Notes: generated from the sequence alone by a model not told the origin. A DNA stretch of 64,000 bases from Vicinamibacterales bacterium (GCA_958296065.1 CATQHX010000028.1:24887-88886), one strand, 5' to 3'; positions 10,012 through 19,761 are shown, numbered from the stretch's first letter. Numbers and translations: made by a program.

Positions 10012-12633
10012 TCAGAAGGAGACTGTCGCGGTCATTGAGATGGTCCGCGGCGCACCGAGCCACGCTGCGTTTTCGGTGATGGCGGAAAGATACGGCTTGT
10101 CGAGCAGATTGTTCGCCACGATGGCGAATTCCGTCGACCGGAGCAAGTCGCTCAACGCCTCGCCCGAGAAGCTGACGTAGGCGTCCACCAGCCAGTAGGC
10201 GTCCGCGTACCAGTCCGACCTCAGGCTGACGCGCCGCGACGCCGTGTACTTGGCGCTCAGCCCCACGCCGAGCGGACCGCTCCGGTCGAGCGAGACGACC
10301 CACAGCCGGTCGGGCACGCCGGTGACGTCGGTCCCCGCCACGATGCCCTGGTTGGCGTCGACGAGCGGGTCGCCGCTCCCGATGTACTCCGAGTCGTTGA
10401 AGGTGAAGGCGGTGTAGAACGACGTCTGGCGCGGCAGCTGTACCGTCGCCGAAAACTCCATGCCGCTCGTGTCGATGCCGCCCGCGTTGAAGTAGGCGCC
10501 GCCGCCTGGGATGAGGTAGTTGGGGCCGGCTGCCGTCGCGGGCCCGAGGTAGAAGATGCGATTCTGGAAATCGATGGTGTACCAGGTGGCGCTCAATGCC
10601 AGCCGCTCCCCCGCGTACTGCAGTCCGACATCGATGTTCGAGGCGGTCTCGGGCTCGATCAGATCCAGGCTGCGCCCCGGCACCTCGAGCAGCAGGCTGC
10701 TGATCGCCTTGAAGTTCTCGGCATAGCCGGCAAACAGGTCCAGACCCTCGACCGGCGTCTCGTACGTCACGCCGCCGGAGAAGAGCAGGTCCGAATTCGA
10801 ATCGACCTCCAGGTCTGGATCGACATTGAACAGGTCCTCACGCGACACGCCGACCAGGTACTGCTTGACGCCGCCGCTCAGTGCGAACGGCCCGGCAAAG
10901 ATCGTCTCCTCTACGTACCACTTGAAGACTTGTTGGGGGAACTGCCAGTCGTACTGCTGCCAGTAGGGCTGCTCGTTCCAGTTGAAGCTGAGCGTCGGAT
11001 CCAGAATCTGGTGCCAGTCGCGGCCGAGATCCCGCCGCGTGTGCTCGTACCAGATGCCGGCGCGCAACGTGCTGCCCGCGGCCCCCATGGTGGCGAACCA
11101 CTCCTCGTCGAGCGTCACGCCGGCGCGGTCCTTGCCGTAGTGGCTGTGCCGGTAGGACTGCACGGCGGTGGCGCCGGGGTGGCACGCCGGGTCGACCGCC
11201 GGGCCTCCCGAGCCGTAGTAGTTGAAGATGTAGGACGACGTGCACCCAGGCATCGGTCCGACGGCGGCGCCGTCCGGGTTCACGAAACGGATCAGCCCGA
11301 GCTGGGAGCCGCCCTCGACGGGTGTCCCACCCATCAGCTCAGATTCCGGGCCGCCGCCATCGTCGCTGACGTCGGCGATGTAGGGCGGCAGCCAGTCGCC
11401 GCGGCCCCGGTTGCGGTGGAAATAGCCGCCCAGGCTCACCGAGGTAACGTCGCTGAGCGACCAGTCCGCCTTGAGGTAGCCGAACGTGTTGTTCCGCCGC
11501 GTCTGCCAGCCGGGCCGGTAGAACTGGTTCAGGTACGGCACGCCCGGCCAGTCGCCGACCAGGCGATCCCAGCGCGGGTTGGCCCGGAAGTCGGCATCGC
11601 TGTAGAGCCGCTGGTAGACGTCCTCGTGAATACTGTCGTACGAGAGGTAGCTGGTCAGATCGAGGCGTCCGTGCGCCGAGACGAGCTTGGCGGCGACGTG
11701 CTCGCGCTCGTTCCGCGCCGAGCCCTCCACCCAGTCGGTCGCCTCCTGGCGGACCGCGGCGACCCAGGCGCGGGTGTCTCGGCCGAACAGCGGCCCGGTG
11801 TCGACCCGCATGGAGAACCGCTGGCCTTCGTTCTCGCCGATGGTGGTCGTCGCGGTGTAGGTCCGCTCTGCCGCCGGGTCGTCGGTCAGGTAGTCGAACG
11901 TGCCGCCCAGCGCCTCGACCGACCGCGAGGCGATGTCGGCCGTCCCCTGCGACACCTCGACGCCGCCGAGGTTCATCGGGTCGATGAACCGGTTCGCCTT
12001 CGAGCCGCTCCAGTAGTCGGACGTGCCGTTGGGGAAGCCGTCGATGGTCGTGCCGATCTGCGCCTCGTTGATCGTCACCTGGAAGCCGCGCACGGCGACG
12101 TTGCTCGACCAGTCGTCGAAGCCGTACGCGTCCCCCTCCTGCACGGATACGCCGGGGAGATTGTCCACCACCGACGTGACGCCGGCGATGTCCGACTGCT
12201 GCATCATCATCGGTTCGGCGACGACGTTGCGCGCGAAGATGCGGGGCTCCTCGGCTACGACGCTGACCGTTTCGAGCAGCCGCGCGATCTGCAGGACGAT
12301 CGGGGCCATTGCCGTGGCGCCCGCAGCCACGGCGACCGGAAGGTCCACCGTCTCGAAGCCGGGCAGGACCGCCGTCACGCGGTAATCGCCGGCCGCCAGA
12401 TCGGTCACTGCGTAGGAGCCGTCGGCGCCTGTCACCTGCTCCTCGCGGACGCCGGGACCGGTCACCGTCACCACGACGCCGGGCAGCGGGTTGCCGTTGG
12501 CGTCAACGACCGAACCCTCGATTGCGCCGGCTGTCTGGGCGGACGCCGTCGCGGCAACGGAAGACGACAACAGTACCGTAGCGATGCCACGCAGGATAAT
12601 AGAGTTGCAGAGGAGTGGCGTGATGGCCTTCAT
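10012..12633 (-). CDS. TonB-dependent receptor with carboxypeptidase-regulatory domain
   Basis: An 873-aa outer-membrane receptor. The signal peptide ends at ATASAQ (about residue 33). Residues 36-120 are a CarboxypepD_reg-like beta-sandwich (AIEGSVVDANGNPLPGVVVT). The plug follows at about 150-270 (SVVDNLPGVSVQEGDAYG, VAVRGFQVTINEAQIGTTID), then a long 22-strand barrel with a C-terminal Phe (MTATVSF) for BAM recognition. It would use TonB/ExbBD energy to import a bulky ligand. No neighbouring gene tells which; siderophore, sugar and peptide are all possible. Single-gene unit between integrase scrap and repeat R1. Confidence 0.92.
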   Translation of the reverse strand: MKAITPLLCNSIILRGIATVLLSSSVAATASAQTAGAIEGSVVDANGNPLPGVVVTVTGPGVREEQVTGADGSYAVTDLAAGDYRVTAVLPGFETVDLPVAVAAGATAMAPIVLQIARLLETVSVVAEEPRIFARNVVAEPMMMQQSDIAGVTSVVDNLPGVSVQEGDAYGFDDWSSNVAVRGFQVTINEAQIGTTIDGFPNGTSDYWSGSKANRFIDPMNLGGVEVSQGTADIASRSVEALGGTFDYLTDDPAAERTYTATTTIGENEGQRFSMRVDTGPLFGRDTRAWVAAVRQEATDWVEGSARNEREHVAAKLVSAHGRLDLTSYLSYDSIHEDVYQRLYSDADFRANPRWDRLVGDWPGVPYLNQFYRPGWQTRRNNTFGYLKADWSLSDVTSVSLGGYFHRNRGRGDWLPPYIADVSDDGGGPESELMGGTPVEGGSQLGLIRFVNPDGAAVGPMPGCTSSYIFNYYGSGGPAVDPACHPGATAVQSYRHSHYGKDRAGVTLDEEWFATMGAAGSTLRAGIWYEHTRRDLGRDWHQILDPTLSFNWNEQPYWQQYDWQFPQQVFKWYVEETIFAGPFALSGGVKQYLVGVSREDLFNVDPDLEVDSNSDLLFSGGVTYETPVEGLDLFAGYAENFKAISSLLLEVPGRSLDLIEPETASNIDVGLQYAGERLALSATWYTIDFQNRIFYLGPATAAGPNYLIPGGGAYFNAGGIDTSGMEFSATVQLPRQTSFYTAFTFNDSEYIGSGDPLVDANQGIVAGTDVTGVPDRLWVVSLDRSGPLGVGLSAKYTASRRVSLRSDWYADAYWLVDAYVSFSGEALSDLLRSTEFAIVANNLLDKPYLSAITENAAWLGAPRTISMTATVSF

Positions 12634-12786
12634 GGGCGTAGTCTCCCTTTTAACGCAAGTATCTTATCCACCACCTGGGTCGAATGGAGGGTCACGGCAT
12701 GTGCCTGAAGCGACCCACCGAAGACGGGTTCTATTCGGCTCCAACAGCAGGTGTAGACGTCACACCTGCCGGGCGGCTCAGTCAGA

Positions 12787-13020
12787 GGGCCTCTGACGAA
12801 GACAGCATAAGACTCTCATAGGAATATGCTGATTGAGTGATCGGCAGCGGGATGCCGTATGACGATTGCGTGAAAGTACGGATATCTGCAACGTTGCGGA
12901 TGCGCAACGGGCCGGACTCTTCTCGCCGGGCACAGCGCGGCACGTCGCACGCGGAAGGCCTGGAAGGTAGGATTGGGCAAGCGCGGTTCGCGTCTCGGGG
13001 CTGCTCTACCGACCTCCCGA
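12787..13020. repeat. Dispersed repeat R1, copy b
   Basis: Direct-orientation partner of 3766-4000. It keeps the upstream region and SD of the 46-aa gene but has CTG where that gene has ATG. It ends at CTCCCGA, immediately followed by an integrase fragment that is absent at copy a. Confidence 0.75.
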
Positions 13021-13027
13021 CCCGTCG

Positions 13028-13220
13028 TCAAGCTGGCTTTCGAGTTTCTCGTGCCCTCACGGCCGCTCGGTCCGGCGAGGTGCGCGGGACCGAGTGGACC
13101 GAGATCGATACCGAGGAAGCGGGAGCATCGAGTCCCGCTGGCGAGCCGCGCCGAACAGGTCCTCGACGCGGCGCGGACGCTGAGCAACAGGAACGTCCTC
13201 GGGTTCCCGAGCCCGCACTG
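13028..13220 (+). pseudogene. Tyrosine integrase core fragment C
   Basis: KLAFEFLV, then in another frame ALTAARSGEVRGTEWTEID, then in a third frame REHRVPLASRAEQVLDAART and LGFPSP. Together these spell the Arg-I box region (TAARSGEVRG) of a P4-type integrase and the segment after it, with a deletion of the usual basic loop between. Two shifts in under 200 bases make it clearly dead. It abuts repeat R1b. Confidence 0.75.
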
Positions 13221-13316
13221 GATGCGCGTCTACCGGCCGGGGCGTCTGCGCCGCAGGAGTCCTGCGCCGCGGAGTTCACTGCGTTGCGTTCGCCGGCGCG
13301 AGCTTCTAGACGTGGT

Positions 13317-14235
13317 TCAGAGCGTGAGCTCCTTCGGATGCGGGTTCAGATGCGTCTGCTCCCGAAGGTAGCCCAGCTTCGCGGATCGTGCCGCGCCAGC
13401 GTCAGCGGCACGATCCGCGGCACGAGACCGCGGCGATAGTCCTCGAGCACGGCCAGCAGCTCGTCGCGCGAGGCTTCGTCGATGCGACGCTTGAAGTGGC
13501 CCATCGCCTGCATGAGGGCATTCGTGTGGCGCGCCCGCGTCGCCCGGATCCGCATGGCGGCCATGAACTCGTCCTCGTAGCGGCGTCCCAGCTCCGCGCG
13601 GGGGATCTCGCGCGCCTCGGCCACCAAGCGTCCCAGCTCGCGGTAGCGGACCGGCGAGTGGGCCATCAGCGCCAGCTTCTGCGCGGTGTGCCACGGCACG
13701 AGGGCGCCGACGTTCCAGCGTGAAGAGAAGAGCGACCGCAGGCGCCGATAGGCGAAGACCCGCTCGAAGAAGTTCTCGCGCAGTACCGGATCGTGCAGCC
13801 GTCCCTCTTCCTCCACCGGCAGGTTCGGGTACTGCCGCAGCAGCTCCGCTGCGAAGATCCCGCCGCCGTTCCGTTCCGACGGCCGGCTGTCCTCGCCGGT
13901 CCAGACCTTGACCCGCTCCATGCCGCAGCTCGGACAGTCCTTCTTCAGCATGTAGCCGCTCAGGTCGGCCTTGGCCAGGGCGCGCAGCCTGTCGCGGGCG
14001 AAAAGGCGCATGCGGCCGGTGAGTCGGACTCCGCTGCGGCTGACCAGCCGCACGCCGTCGTGCCGGCCGGTGTCGCGCACCAGGCGGATCGGCTCGCGCG
14101 GCGAGCCCAGCCCCACCTCCGCTGGCCGAGCGTTTCCACGAGGTACACATCGCGCTTGTGCCCGCCGTCGTGCCGTACCCTCTCGCCGAGCAGGCAGCTC
14201 GAAACCCCGATGCGAACCGGCGCCGCCGCCGTCAT
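13317..14235 (-). pseudogene. DUF523-DUF1722 (YbgA-like) gene, frameshifted
   Basis: It starts at ATG 14235 with a typical DUF523 N-terminus (VRIGVSSCLLGERVRHDGGH). It loses frame near 14130, where the usual region around the conserved VCPE cysteine motif is deleted, and resumes as EVGLGSPREPIRLVRD. The DUF1722 domain follows (FFERVFAYRRLRSLFSSRWN, HTAQKLALMAHSPVRYRELG). A second shift near 13385 separates the normal tail YLREQTHLNPHPKELTL, which ends at about 13317. The start overlaps the DUF1365 stop (ATGA), so it was the last gene of that operon. The function of this family is not firmly known. Confidence 0.78.
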
Positions 14236-15080
14236 GGTCTTCCCGATGCGGATGCGGACGGCCCCGCTGGCGCGTGTTCCCGGCTGCCCCCGCCGGCGGA
14301 GGCGGCGAGCAGCGCGCGCTGTCTCCGCTGGGCAGCGGTCTCGCCGGGGTGCCTGATGAAGGGAATTCCCTTCAGATACAGCCGGGCGGCCTCGACATGG
14401 ATCGCGGTGATCGTCTTCAACGTGACGAACGGATAGCGCAGCAGTGCGTCCATGACCGTGCGGGTCGTCAGCGGCCTGCGGCGTCCCCGGAGCTGGGCGT
14501 CGAGCACGCGCCGCCCGCCCTCGTGCTGCGCGATGACGACGCTCAGGCGGTCGCCGACCGGGGCCAGCGCGAAATCGTACGTGCAGTCCATCGCCAGAAA
14601 CGGCGAGACGTGCATCTGCTTGGCGCAGCGGAATCGCGCCGTCGCGCCCCCGGCCGCCGCCCGCCTCCCATCGAGCAGATACAGGTGTCGTTCGCCGAAC
14701 GTGTTGGCGACCTCGGCGACTACCGCGGCCAGGGCGCCGCCGGCGTCGTGGCAGTAGTACAGGCTGATCGGATTGAAGACGTAGCCGAGGACCCGGCATT
14801 GCGTGAGCAACGCCATCGTGCCGCCGTCGAGCGCAATGCCATGGTGCGCGAGGAGCCTGCGCACCTTGCTGGAAGTTGCTCCCGGACGGCCGTCCACGTG
14901 GTCGCGGTCGAAGAACGACCAGAGGTTCCACCGGTTGACCGAGAACGGTGCCACCGTTCGGTCGAGGTGGTCGAGCTCGTCCAGATCGAGATACGCGAGA
15001 AAGAGCCGGTAGCGGAAGTCGTGCACGCGGGGATGGTGACGGCGGTGCCGGACCCAGCCGGTGTACAGGCAGGAGTTCAC
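14232..15080 (-). CDS. DUF1365 family protein
   Basis: A 282-aa protein with DUF1365 hallmarks: CLYTGWVRHRRHHPRVHDFR at the start, GYVFNPISLYYCHDAGG in the middle, KQMHVSPFLAMDCTYDF and VTLKTITAIHVEAARLYLKG. It starts with GTG overlapping the stop of the FAD oxidoreductase gene. In many bacteria DUF1365 proteins sit next to an FAD amine-oxidase-like protein and CFA-synthase-like methyltransferases and are thought to act on membrane fatty acyl chains. That role is inference from context. Confidence 0.9.
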   Translation of the reverse strand: MNSCLYTGWVRHRRHHPRVHDFRYRLFLAYLDLDELDHLDRTVAPFSVNRWNLWSFFDRDHVDGRPGATSSKVRRLLAHHGIALDGGTMALLTQCRVLGYVFNPISLYYCHDAGGALAAVVAEVANTFGERHLYLLDGRRAAAGGATARFRCAKQMHVSPFLAMDCTYDFALAPVGDRLSVVIAQHEGGRRVLDAQLRGRRRPLTTRTVMDALLRYPFVTLKTITAIHVEAARLYLKGIPFIRHPGETAAQRRQRALLAASAGGGSREHAPAGPSASASGRP

Positions 15081-16336
15081 GACGTCTCCCGTCGGCGCCG
15101 GATTGCCTCGCCCACGGCGAGGCCTGCGCGCACGCCGTCCTCGTGAAAGCCGTTGCCGAGATAGGCGCCGCAGTAATGGGTGCGGCGCCGCCCGCTCAGG
15201 GTGCGGATCGCTTCCCGCGCGCGCAGTGCCCTCGTCGTGTAGACCGGATGGTCGTAGACATGCCGCGCAACGACCTTCGACGGATCGAGACGCGCTTCGT
15301 CATTGAGGGTGACGCACCAGGTCGGACGCTCCGGCAGGCGCTGCAGGCGGTTCATGTGGTAGGTCATCCGCAGGTTCGCGCCGGAGTCCAGGCAGTCCTC
15401 GACATGCGCGTTCCAGGAAGCCCATGCATCCCGGGCGCGCGGCAGAATGCGGGCATCGGTGTGCAGAACCGCGACGTTGCGCCGGTAGGCAACGGCCCCG
15501 AGCGCCGCGCGTTCCTCCTCGGCCGGCTGCTCGAAAAGAGCCAGCGCCTGATCTGCGTGGGCCGCGATGACCACGTCGTCGTACGGCTCCCAACCCATCC
15601 CGGACGTGTGCACCTCGACGCCCCCGGCGTGGCGCCGGATCCGGCCGACCGCGGCGCCGAGCCGGAGGCGGTCGCGAAACGGGCGCACCAGGGCCTCCAC
15701 GTAGCGCCGGCTGCCGCCGGTGACGGTGCGCCAGGGCGGCTGGCCGCGTACCTGCAGCAGGCCGTGGTTGGCGAAGAAGGTCAGCAGGAACCGCAACGGC
15801 AGCCGATGCGCGTCGTCCGCCCCGGCCGACCAGATGGCGCTCGACATCGGCAACAGGTAGTGGCGGAAGAAGTCGCGTCCGAAGCGGCCCGCGGCCAGCA
15901 GATCGCCGATCGTTTCGTCGTCGTCTCCCGGCCGGGCCGCCGCGCGTCGTCCCCAGGCGTTGAAGCGCAGGACGTCGACGGCCATGCGGTGGACGGCGGG
16001 TCTCACGACCTGCACCCGGCGGGCGAAGAGCCCGGCCAAGCCGCGGCTGCTGTACTCGATTCCGCAGCGGCGGCAGCTCACCCCGAACGACATGTCCCCC
16101 GGTTGGGACGCGACGCCGAGCTCGCGGAGCAACTCGGTGAAACGGGGATACGTCCGCTCGTTGAAGACGATGAACCCGGTGTCGACGGCTGACCCGCCGG
16201 GCACGGTGACGGTTCTCGCGTGTCCGCCCGGTGCGTCGGCCGCCTCGTATACCGTGATGTCGTGCCCGGCCTGCAGCGTCCGGGCGGCGACCAGACCCGA
16301 GACGCCGCCGCCGACAATCGCGATTCGCCGCCGCAT
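15077..16336 (-). CDS. FAD-dependent amine-oxidase-like oxidoreductase
   Basis: A 419-aa flavoprotein. The Rossmann dinucleotide site is at the N-terminus (RIAIVGGGVSGLVAARTL) with the APGGHARTV loop, as in NAD(P)/FAD amine oxidoreductases of the phytoene-desaturase type. The C-terminus has the FAD-binding HYCGAYLGNGFHEDGVRAG motif. The start at 16336 is chosen because it places the glycine motif directly at the N-terminus; upstream codons are Arg/Thr-rich and not protein-like. First gene of the leftward operon and divergent from the CFA-type genes. Likely desaturates or oxidises a lipid acyl chain (inference from neighbours). Confidence 0.9.
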   Translation of the reverse strand: MRRRIAIVGGGVSGLVAARTLQAGHDITVYEAADAPGGHARTVTVPGGSAVDTGFIVFNERTYPRFTELLRELGVASQPGDMSFGVSCRRCGIEYSSRGLAGLFARRVQVVRPAVHRMAVDVLRFNAWGRRAAARPGDDDETIGDLLAAGRFGRDFFRHYLLPMSSAIWSAGADDAHRLPLRFLLTFFANHGLLQVRGQPPWRTVTGGSRRYVEALVRPFRDRLRLGAAVGRIRRHAGGVEVHTSGMGWEPYDDVVIAAHADQALALFEQPAEEERAALGAVAYRRNVAVLHTDARILPRARDAWASWNAHVEDCLDSGANLRMTYHMNRLQRLPERPTWCVTLNDEARLDPSKVVARHVYDHPVYTTRALRAREAIRTLSGRRRTHYCGAYLGNGFHEDGVRAGLAVGEAIRRRRETS

Positions 16337-16502
16337 GCCGTGCCTTCGTGTCGTAGTGGCCGTCCGCGTCTTGCTTCCAGTATGCCGCTTCGCTCGCCCC
16401 GGGGCCGCGCCCATTTTCCTCTGCCGCAAAACGGGAGGCGGCGTCCTGCTCCGCCGGTCAAGCCGGGGCTGCCGATCGCACGGCGACGACGGATCGCACC
16501 CC

Positions 16503-16508
16503 TACAAT
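16503..16508 (+). promoter_or_regulatory. Possible leaderless promoter -10 (TACAAT)
   Basis: TACAAT ends seven bases before the ATG of the first CFA-type gene, and no Shine-Dalgarno is visible there. Transcription starting about seven bases after this hexamer would begin at the start codon. A convincing -35 is not seen. Confidence 0.35.
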
Positions 16509-16514
16509 CGACGT

Positions 16515-17783
16515 ATGGCGACCCTGGAGCCGATCACCTCACGGCAGCATCCGCTGGCGGACCGCCCGGGGCCGCGGGGCTGCGGGGGGGGCCTCCCCTG
16601 GCCGGTCGCACGGGCGCTCGGCCGCTTTGCCGGCGGACGTCTGGACGTGGTCGAAGGCGCTTCGCGGCACTCCTTCGGCGAGCCAGGGTCCGCGCCGCTG
16701 GCTGCCCGCGTCGAGATACACGACCCGCGTACCTGGCGCGCCCTTCTGCTGGGCGGCACCATCGGCGCGGCCGAAGCCTATGCCGAAGGCTGGTGGTCGG
16801 CCGACGACCTCACGGCGCTCATCCGGCTCGTCGTCCGCAACGAACGCGCGGCGGCCGGTCTGGACGGCTGGCTGTCGCGCGCGGCGCTCGCTCTGCACAC
16901 CGCGCTGCACCGGCTGCGCGGCAACCGGCGGCTGCAGAGTCGCCGGAACGTATCCGCGCACTACGACCTCGGTAACGACTTCTTCGGCCACTTCCTCGAT
17001 CCCAGCATGACCTATTCCTGCGCGGTCTTTCCGAGCCGCGCCAGCACGCTGGAAGAAGCCTCGCGGCACAAGCTCGATCTGATCTGCCGCCGGCTGGAGC
17101 TGTCTCCCGCCGACGACCTGCTCGAGATCGGGACCGGTTGGGGCAGCCTGGCGCTGCACGCCGCCTCCCGCTACGGCTGCCGCGTCACGACGACGACGAT
17201 CTCCGCCGAGCAGTACCGGCACGCGCGCGCCGCCGTGTCGCGCGCCGGACTCGAGGGGCGGGTCACGGTGCTCGACGCCGACTACCGCGACCTGCCGCAC
17301 GTCGTGCGCCGGCGGTTCGACAAGCTGGTGTCGGTGGAGATGATCGAGGCGGTCGGACAGCGCTTTCTCGACCGCTACCTGCAGGTGTGCGACCTGCTGA
17401 CGAAGCCGGGCGGCAGGATGCTGCTGCAGGGGATCGTCATCGCCGACGACCGCTACGAGGCCTACCGGCGCTCGGTCGACGTCATCCAGCGCCATATCTT
17501 CCCGGGCGGGTTCCTGCCGTGCCTCGCCGATCTGCGGGTGCGTCTGGCACGCGCGACCGCGTTCCGCATCGCGGGCCGGCACGACATCACGGAGCACTAT
17601 CCCCCGACCCTGCGGCGCTGGCGGGAGCGTCTCGCCGCCAACCGGGCGAAGCTCGAGACGCTGGGCTACCCGCGGCGGCTGCTGCGCCTCTGGGACTACT
17701 ACTTCTCGTACTGCGAGGGCGGCTTTCTGGAGCGCACCATTGGCGCCGTGCAGCTCGTGCTGAACCGGGCGGGCGCGGCGTGA
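16515..17783 (+). CDS. Cyclopropane-fatty-acyl-phospholipid synthase family methyltransferase 1
   Basis: A 422-aa SAM-dependent methyltransferase of the CFA synthase family. An N-terminal lipid-binding region (TWRALLLGGTIGAAEAYAEG, GWW) is followed by the catalytic domain with VSAHYDLGNDFFGHFLDPSM, MTYSCAVF, and the SAM site LLEIGTGWGSLALHAASRYG. VSVEMIEAVGQRFL and QRHIFPGGFLPC follow, all classic CFA motifs. It adds a methylene or methyl group to unsaturated phospholipid acyl chains at the inner membrane. Its stop overlaps the GTG of the next methyltransferase gene. Confidence 0.92.
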   Translation: MATLEPITSRQHPLADRPGPRGCGGGLPWPVARALGRFAGGRLDVVEGASRHSFGEPGSAPLAARVEIHDPRTWRALLLGGTIGAAEAYAEGWWSADDLTALIRLVVRNERAAAGLDGWLSRAALALHTALHRLRGNRRLQSRRNVSAHYDLGNDFFGHFLDPSMTYSCAVFPSRASTLEEASRHKLDLICRRLELSPADDLLEIGTGWGSLALHAASRYGCRVTTTTISAEQYRHARAAVSRAGLEGRVTVLDADYRDLPHVVRRRFDKLVSVEMIEAVGQRFLDRYLQVCDLLTKPGGRMLLQGIVIADDRYEAYRRSVDVIQRHIFPGGFLPCLADLRVRLARATAFRIAGRHDITEHYPPTLRRWRERLAANRAKLETLGYPRRLLRLWDYYFSYCEGGFLERTIGAVQLVLNRAGAA

Positions 17784-18850
17784 CACTGGCCGCGGCCGAG
17801 CGGGGCTGGCTTCCGGACGGCCTGATTCGCCTCGGCATCCGCTCGCTGCTCCGCGGGCGGCTGGAGATGGAACGCCGGCGCGCCGGCGGTGGGAGCGGTC
17901 GGTCGGTCGACGATCACCGGGTGCTCATGCGACAGGGGCCAGTCGCCGTGGCGCCGTCGGCCGCGAACGACCAGCACTACGAGACGCCGGCCGAGTTCTT
18001 CCGACTTATTCTCGGTCCCCGGCTCAAGTACAGCGCCGGGCTCTGGCCGGCAGGGGTCACGACGCTGGCCGCTGCCGAGTCCGCGATGCTGGAAGCGACC
18101 GCCGATCGGGCGGGGATCGAGGACGGGATGCGGGTGCTCGATCTGGGCTGCGGGTGGGGCGCTCTCGCGCTGTGGATGGCGGAACGGTATCCGCGCGCGC
18201 AAGTCACTGCTATCTCTAACTCCACCGGCCAGGCGCGCTACATCACGGCGCAGCGGGACCGGCTCGGCCTCGGAAACCTGCAGGTCGCGACCGCCGACAT
18301 GAACGACTTCCGGCCGATCGGGACGTTCGATCGGGTCGTGTCCGTCGAGATGTTCGAGCACATGCGCAACTACGAGCTCCTGCTCGGGCGGATCGCTTCG
18401 TGGCTGGTCCCGGGCGGTTCCCTCTTCGTGCACCTCTTCTGCCATCGGCGCTACTGCTACTTCTTCGAGGTGGACGGCGGCGCGGACTGGATGGCCCGGC
18501 ACTTCTTCACCGGCGGCATGATGCCGTCGGTCGATCTGCTGCCGCGCTGCGCCGGGCCGCTGCTGCTCGAGCGCCGGTGGGAGGTCGGCGGCTGCGACTA
18601 CGAGCGGACGCTGCGGGCGTGGCTCGCGAACCTCGACGCGCGGCGCGCCGAGGCCGAGCAGGTGCTCGGCGCCGGGGCGGCGCCGGGCACGGGGCGCCTG
18701 CGAGTCGGACGGTGGCGGCTGTTCCTTCTCGCCTGCGCGGAGCTGTTCGGGTATCGCGCGGGCCGCGAGTGGTTCGTGGCCCACTACCTCCTGCGTCGCA
18801 GCAAGGCCAACGGCTCGGCGGGGTTTTCCTTCGCGGTGCAATCCACATGA
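17780..18850 (+). CDS. CFA-synthase-family methyltransferase 2
   Basis: A 356-aa SAM methyltransferase starting with GTG inside the preceding stop. It shows QHYETPAEFFRLILGPRLKY SAGLW (substrate region), VLDLGCGWGALALWMAERYP (SAM site) and VSVEMFEHMRNYELLL. It is a diverged paralog of the upstream enzyme, closer to the shorter methyltransferases often found beside CFA synthases. It may methylate a different position or intermediate. Its stop overlaps the ATG of the DUF1295 gene. Confidence 0.88.
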   Translation: MTLAAAERGWLPDGLIRLGIRSLLRGRLEMERRRAGGGSGRSVDDHRVLMRQGPVAVAPSAANDQHYETPAEFFRLILGPRLKYSAGLWPAGVTTLAAAESAMLEATADRAGIEDGMRVLDLGCGWGALALWMAERYPRAQVTAISNSTGQARYITAQRDRLGLGNLQVATADMNDFRPIGTFDRVVSVEMFEHMRNYELLLGRIASWLVPGGSLFVHLFCHRRYCYFFEVDGGADWMARHFFTGGMMPSVDLLPRCAGPLLLERRWEVGGCDYERTLRAWLANLDARRAEAEQVLGAGAAPGTGRLRVGRWRLFLLACAELFGYRAGREWFVAHYLLRRSKANGSAGFSFAVQST

Positions 18851-19632
18851 CCGGGAGCGCCATCGCCGGGTTGGGAACGCTGCTCGCACTGATGACCGCG
18901 GTCTGGGCGGCCAGCGCGGCGCGCCGCGACGTGAGCATCGTCGACGTCTGCTGGAGCCTCGCGGTCCTGGCCGCGGCGGGCGTCTACGCGAGCGGCGCCG
19001 ATGACCTGACGCTGCGCCGCAGCGTCGTGCTGGTCGCGGTCTTTCTCTGGGCGATCCGGCTGGCCGGCTACCTCGCGTGGCGCGGGTGGGGCGCGGCGGA
19101 GGACAAGCGGTATCGCGCGATGCGCGCCCGCCGGCCGCGCTTCCGGTGGACGAGTCTGTTCGTCGTGTTCTGGTTGCAGGCGGTCCTCGCCTGGATCGTC
19201 GCGCTGCCCCTGCTGGCCGTGATGCACGTGGAGGAGCCCGGCGGTCCGGGGCTGCTCGACGCGCTCGGCGCGCTCCTGTTCCTCGTCGGCTTCGGATTCG
19301 AGGCGGCCGGCGACTGGCAGATGGCGCGGTTCAAGGCGGACCCGGCGAACCGGGGCCGGGTATGCGATCGGGGCCTCTGGCGCCTTACACGGCACCCCAA
19401 CTACTTCGGCGAGGCGGTTCTCTGGTGGGGCCTGTGGTGTGTCGCCGGCGCAGCACCCGGCGCGCAGTGGACGGTCGTGGGGCCGCTGCTCCTGACCTGG
19501 CTCCTGCTTCGCGTTTCCGGCGTACGCCTGCTGGAGAGTGATCTTCTGCGGGAAAAGCCGGCGTATCGCGACTATGTCGCGCGGACCTCCGCGTTCCTGC
19601 CCATGCCGCCCAGACGGGTCCGCGAACGCTGA
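18847..19632 (+). CDS. DUF1295 membrane protein (steroid-reductase-like fold)
   Basis: A 261-aa polytopic membrane protein with six to seven hydrophobic segments. The C-terminal GLWRLTRHPNYFGEAVLWWG motif is diagnostic of the DUF1295 / isoprenylcysteine methyltransferase / 3-oxo-5-alpha-steroid 4-dehydrogenase superfamily. It probably reduces or modifies a lipid at the inner membrane, acting on products of the two methyltransferases with which it overlaps (ATGA). Last gene of the rightward operon. Confidence 0.9.
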   Translation: MTGSAIAGLGTLLALMTAVWAASAARRDVSIVDVCWSLAVLAAAGVYASGADDLTLRRSVVLVAVFLWAIRLAGYLAWRGWGAAEDKRYRAMRARRPRFRWTSLFVVFWLQAVLAWIVALPLLAVMHVEEPGGPGLLDALGALLFLVGFGFEAAGDWQMARFKADPANRGRVCDRGLWRLTRHPNYFGEAVLWWGLWCVAGAAPGAQWTVVGPLLLTWLLLRVSGVRLLESDLLREKPAYRDYVARTSAFLPMPPRRVRER

Positions 19633-19761
19633 CCCGAAACATCCGTCGCTCAAGTGTTTCCCGCTCGAATGATCCGCGCTTGGGCAGTAGCGCGACGACA
19701 CCAGCCTGCGCCGCACTGGGCCGCGTCGCGTCGTGAAAGATCGGATTGGGCACGGATCCGG

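Noticed and set aside
10930..12708. 592-codon open frame on the plus strand
   Set aside because: Antisense of the TonB-dependent receptor gene.
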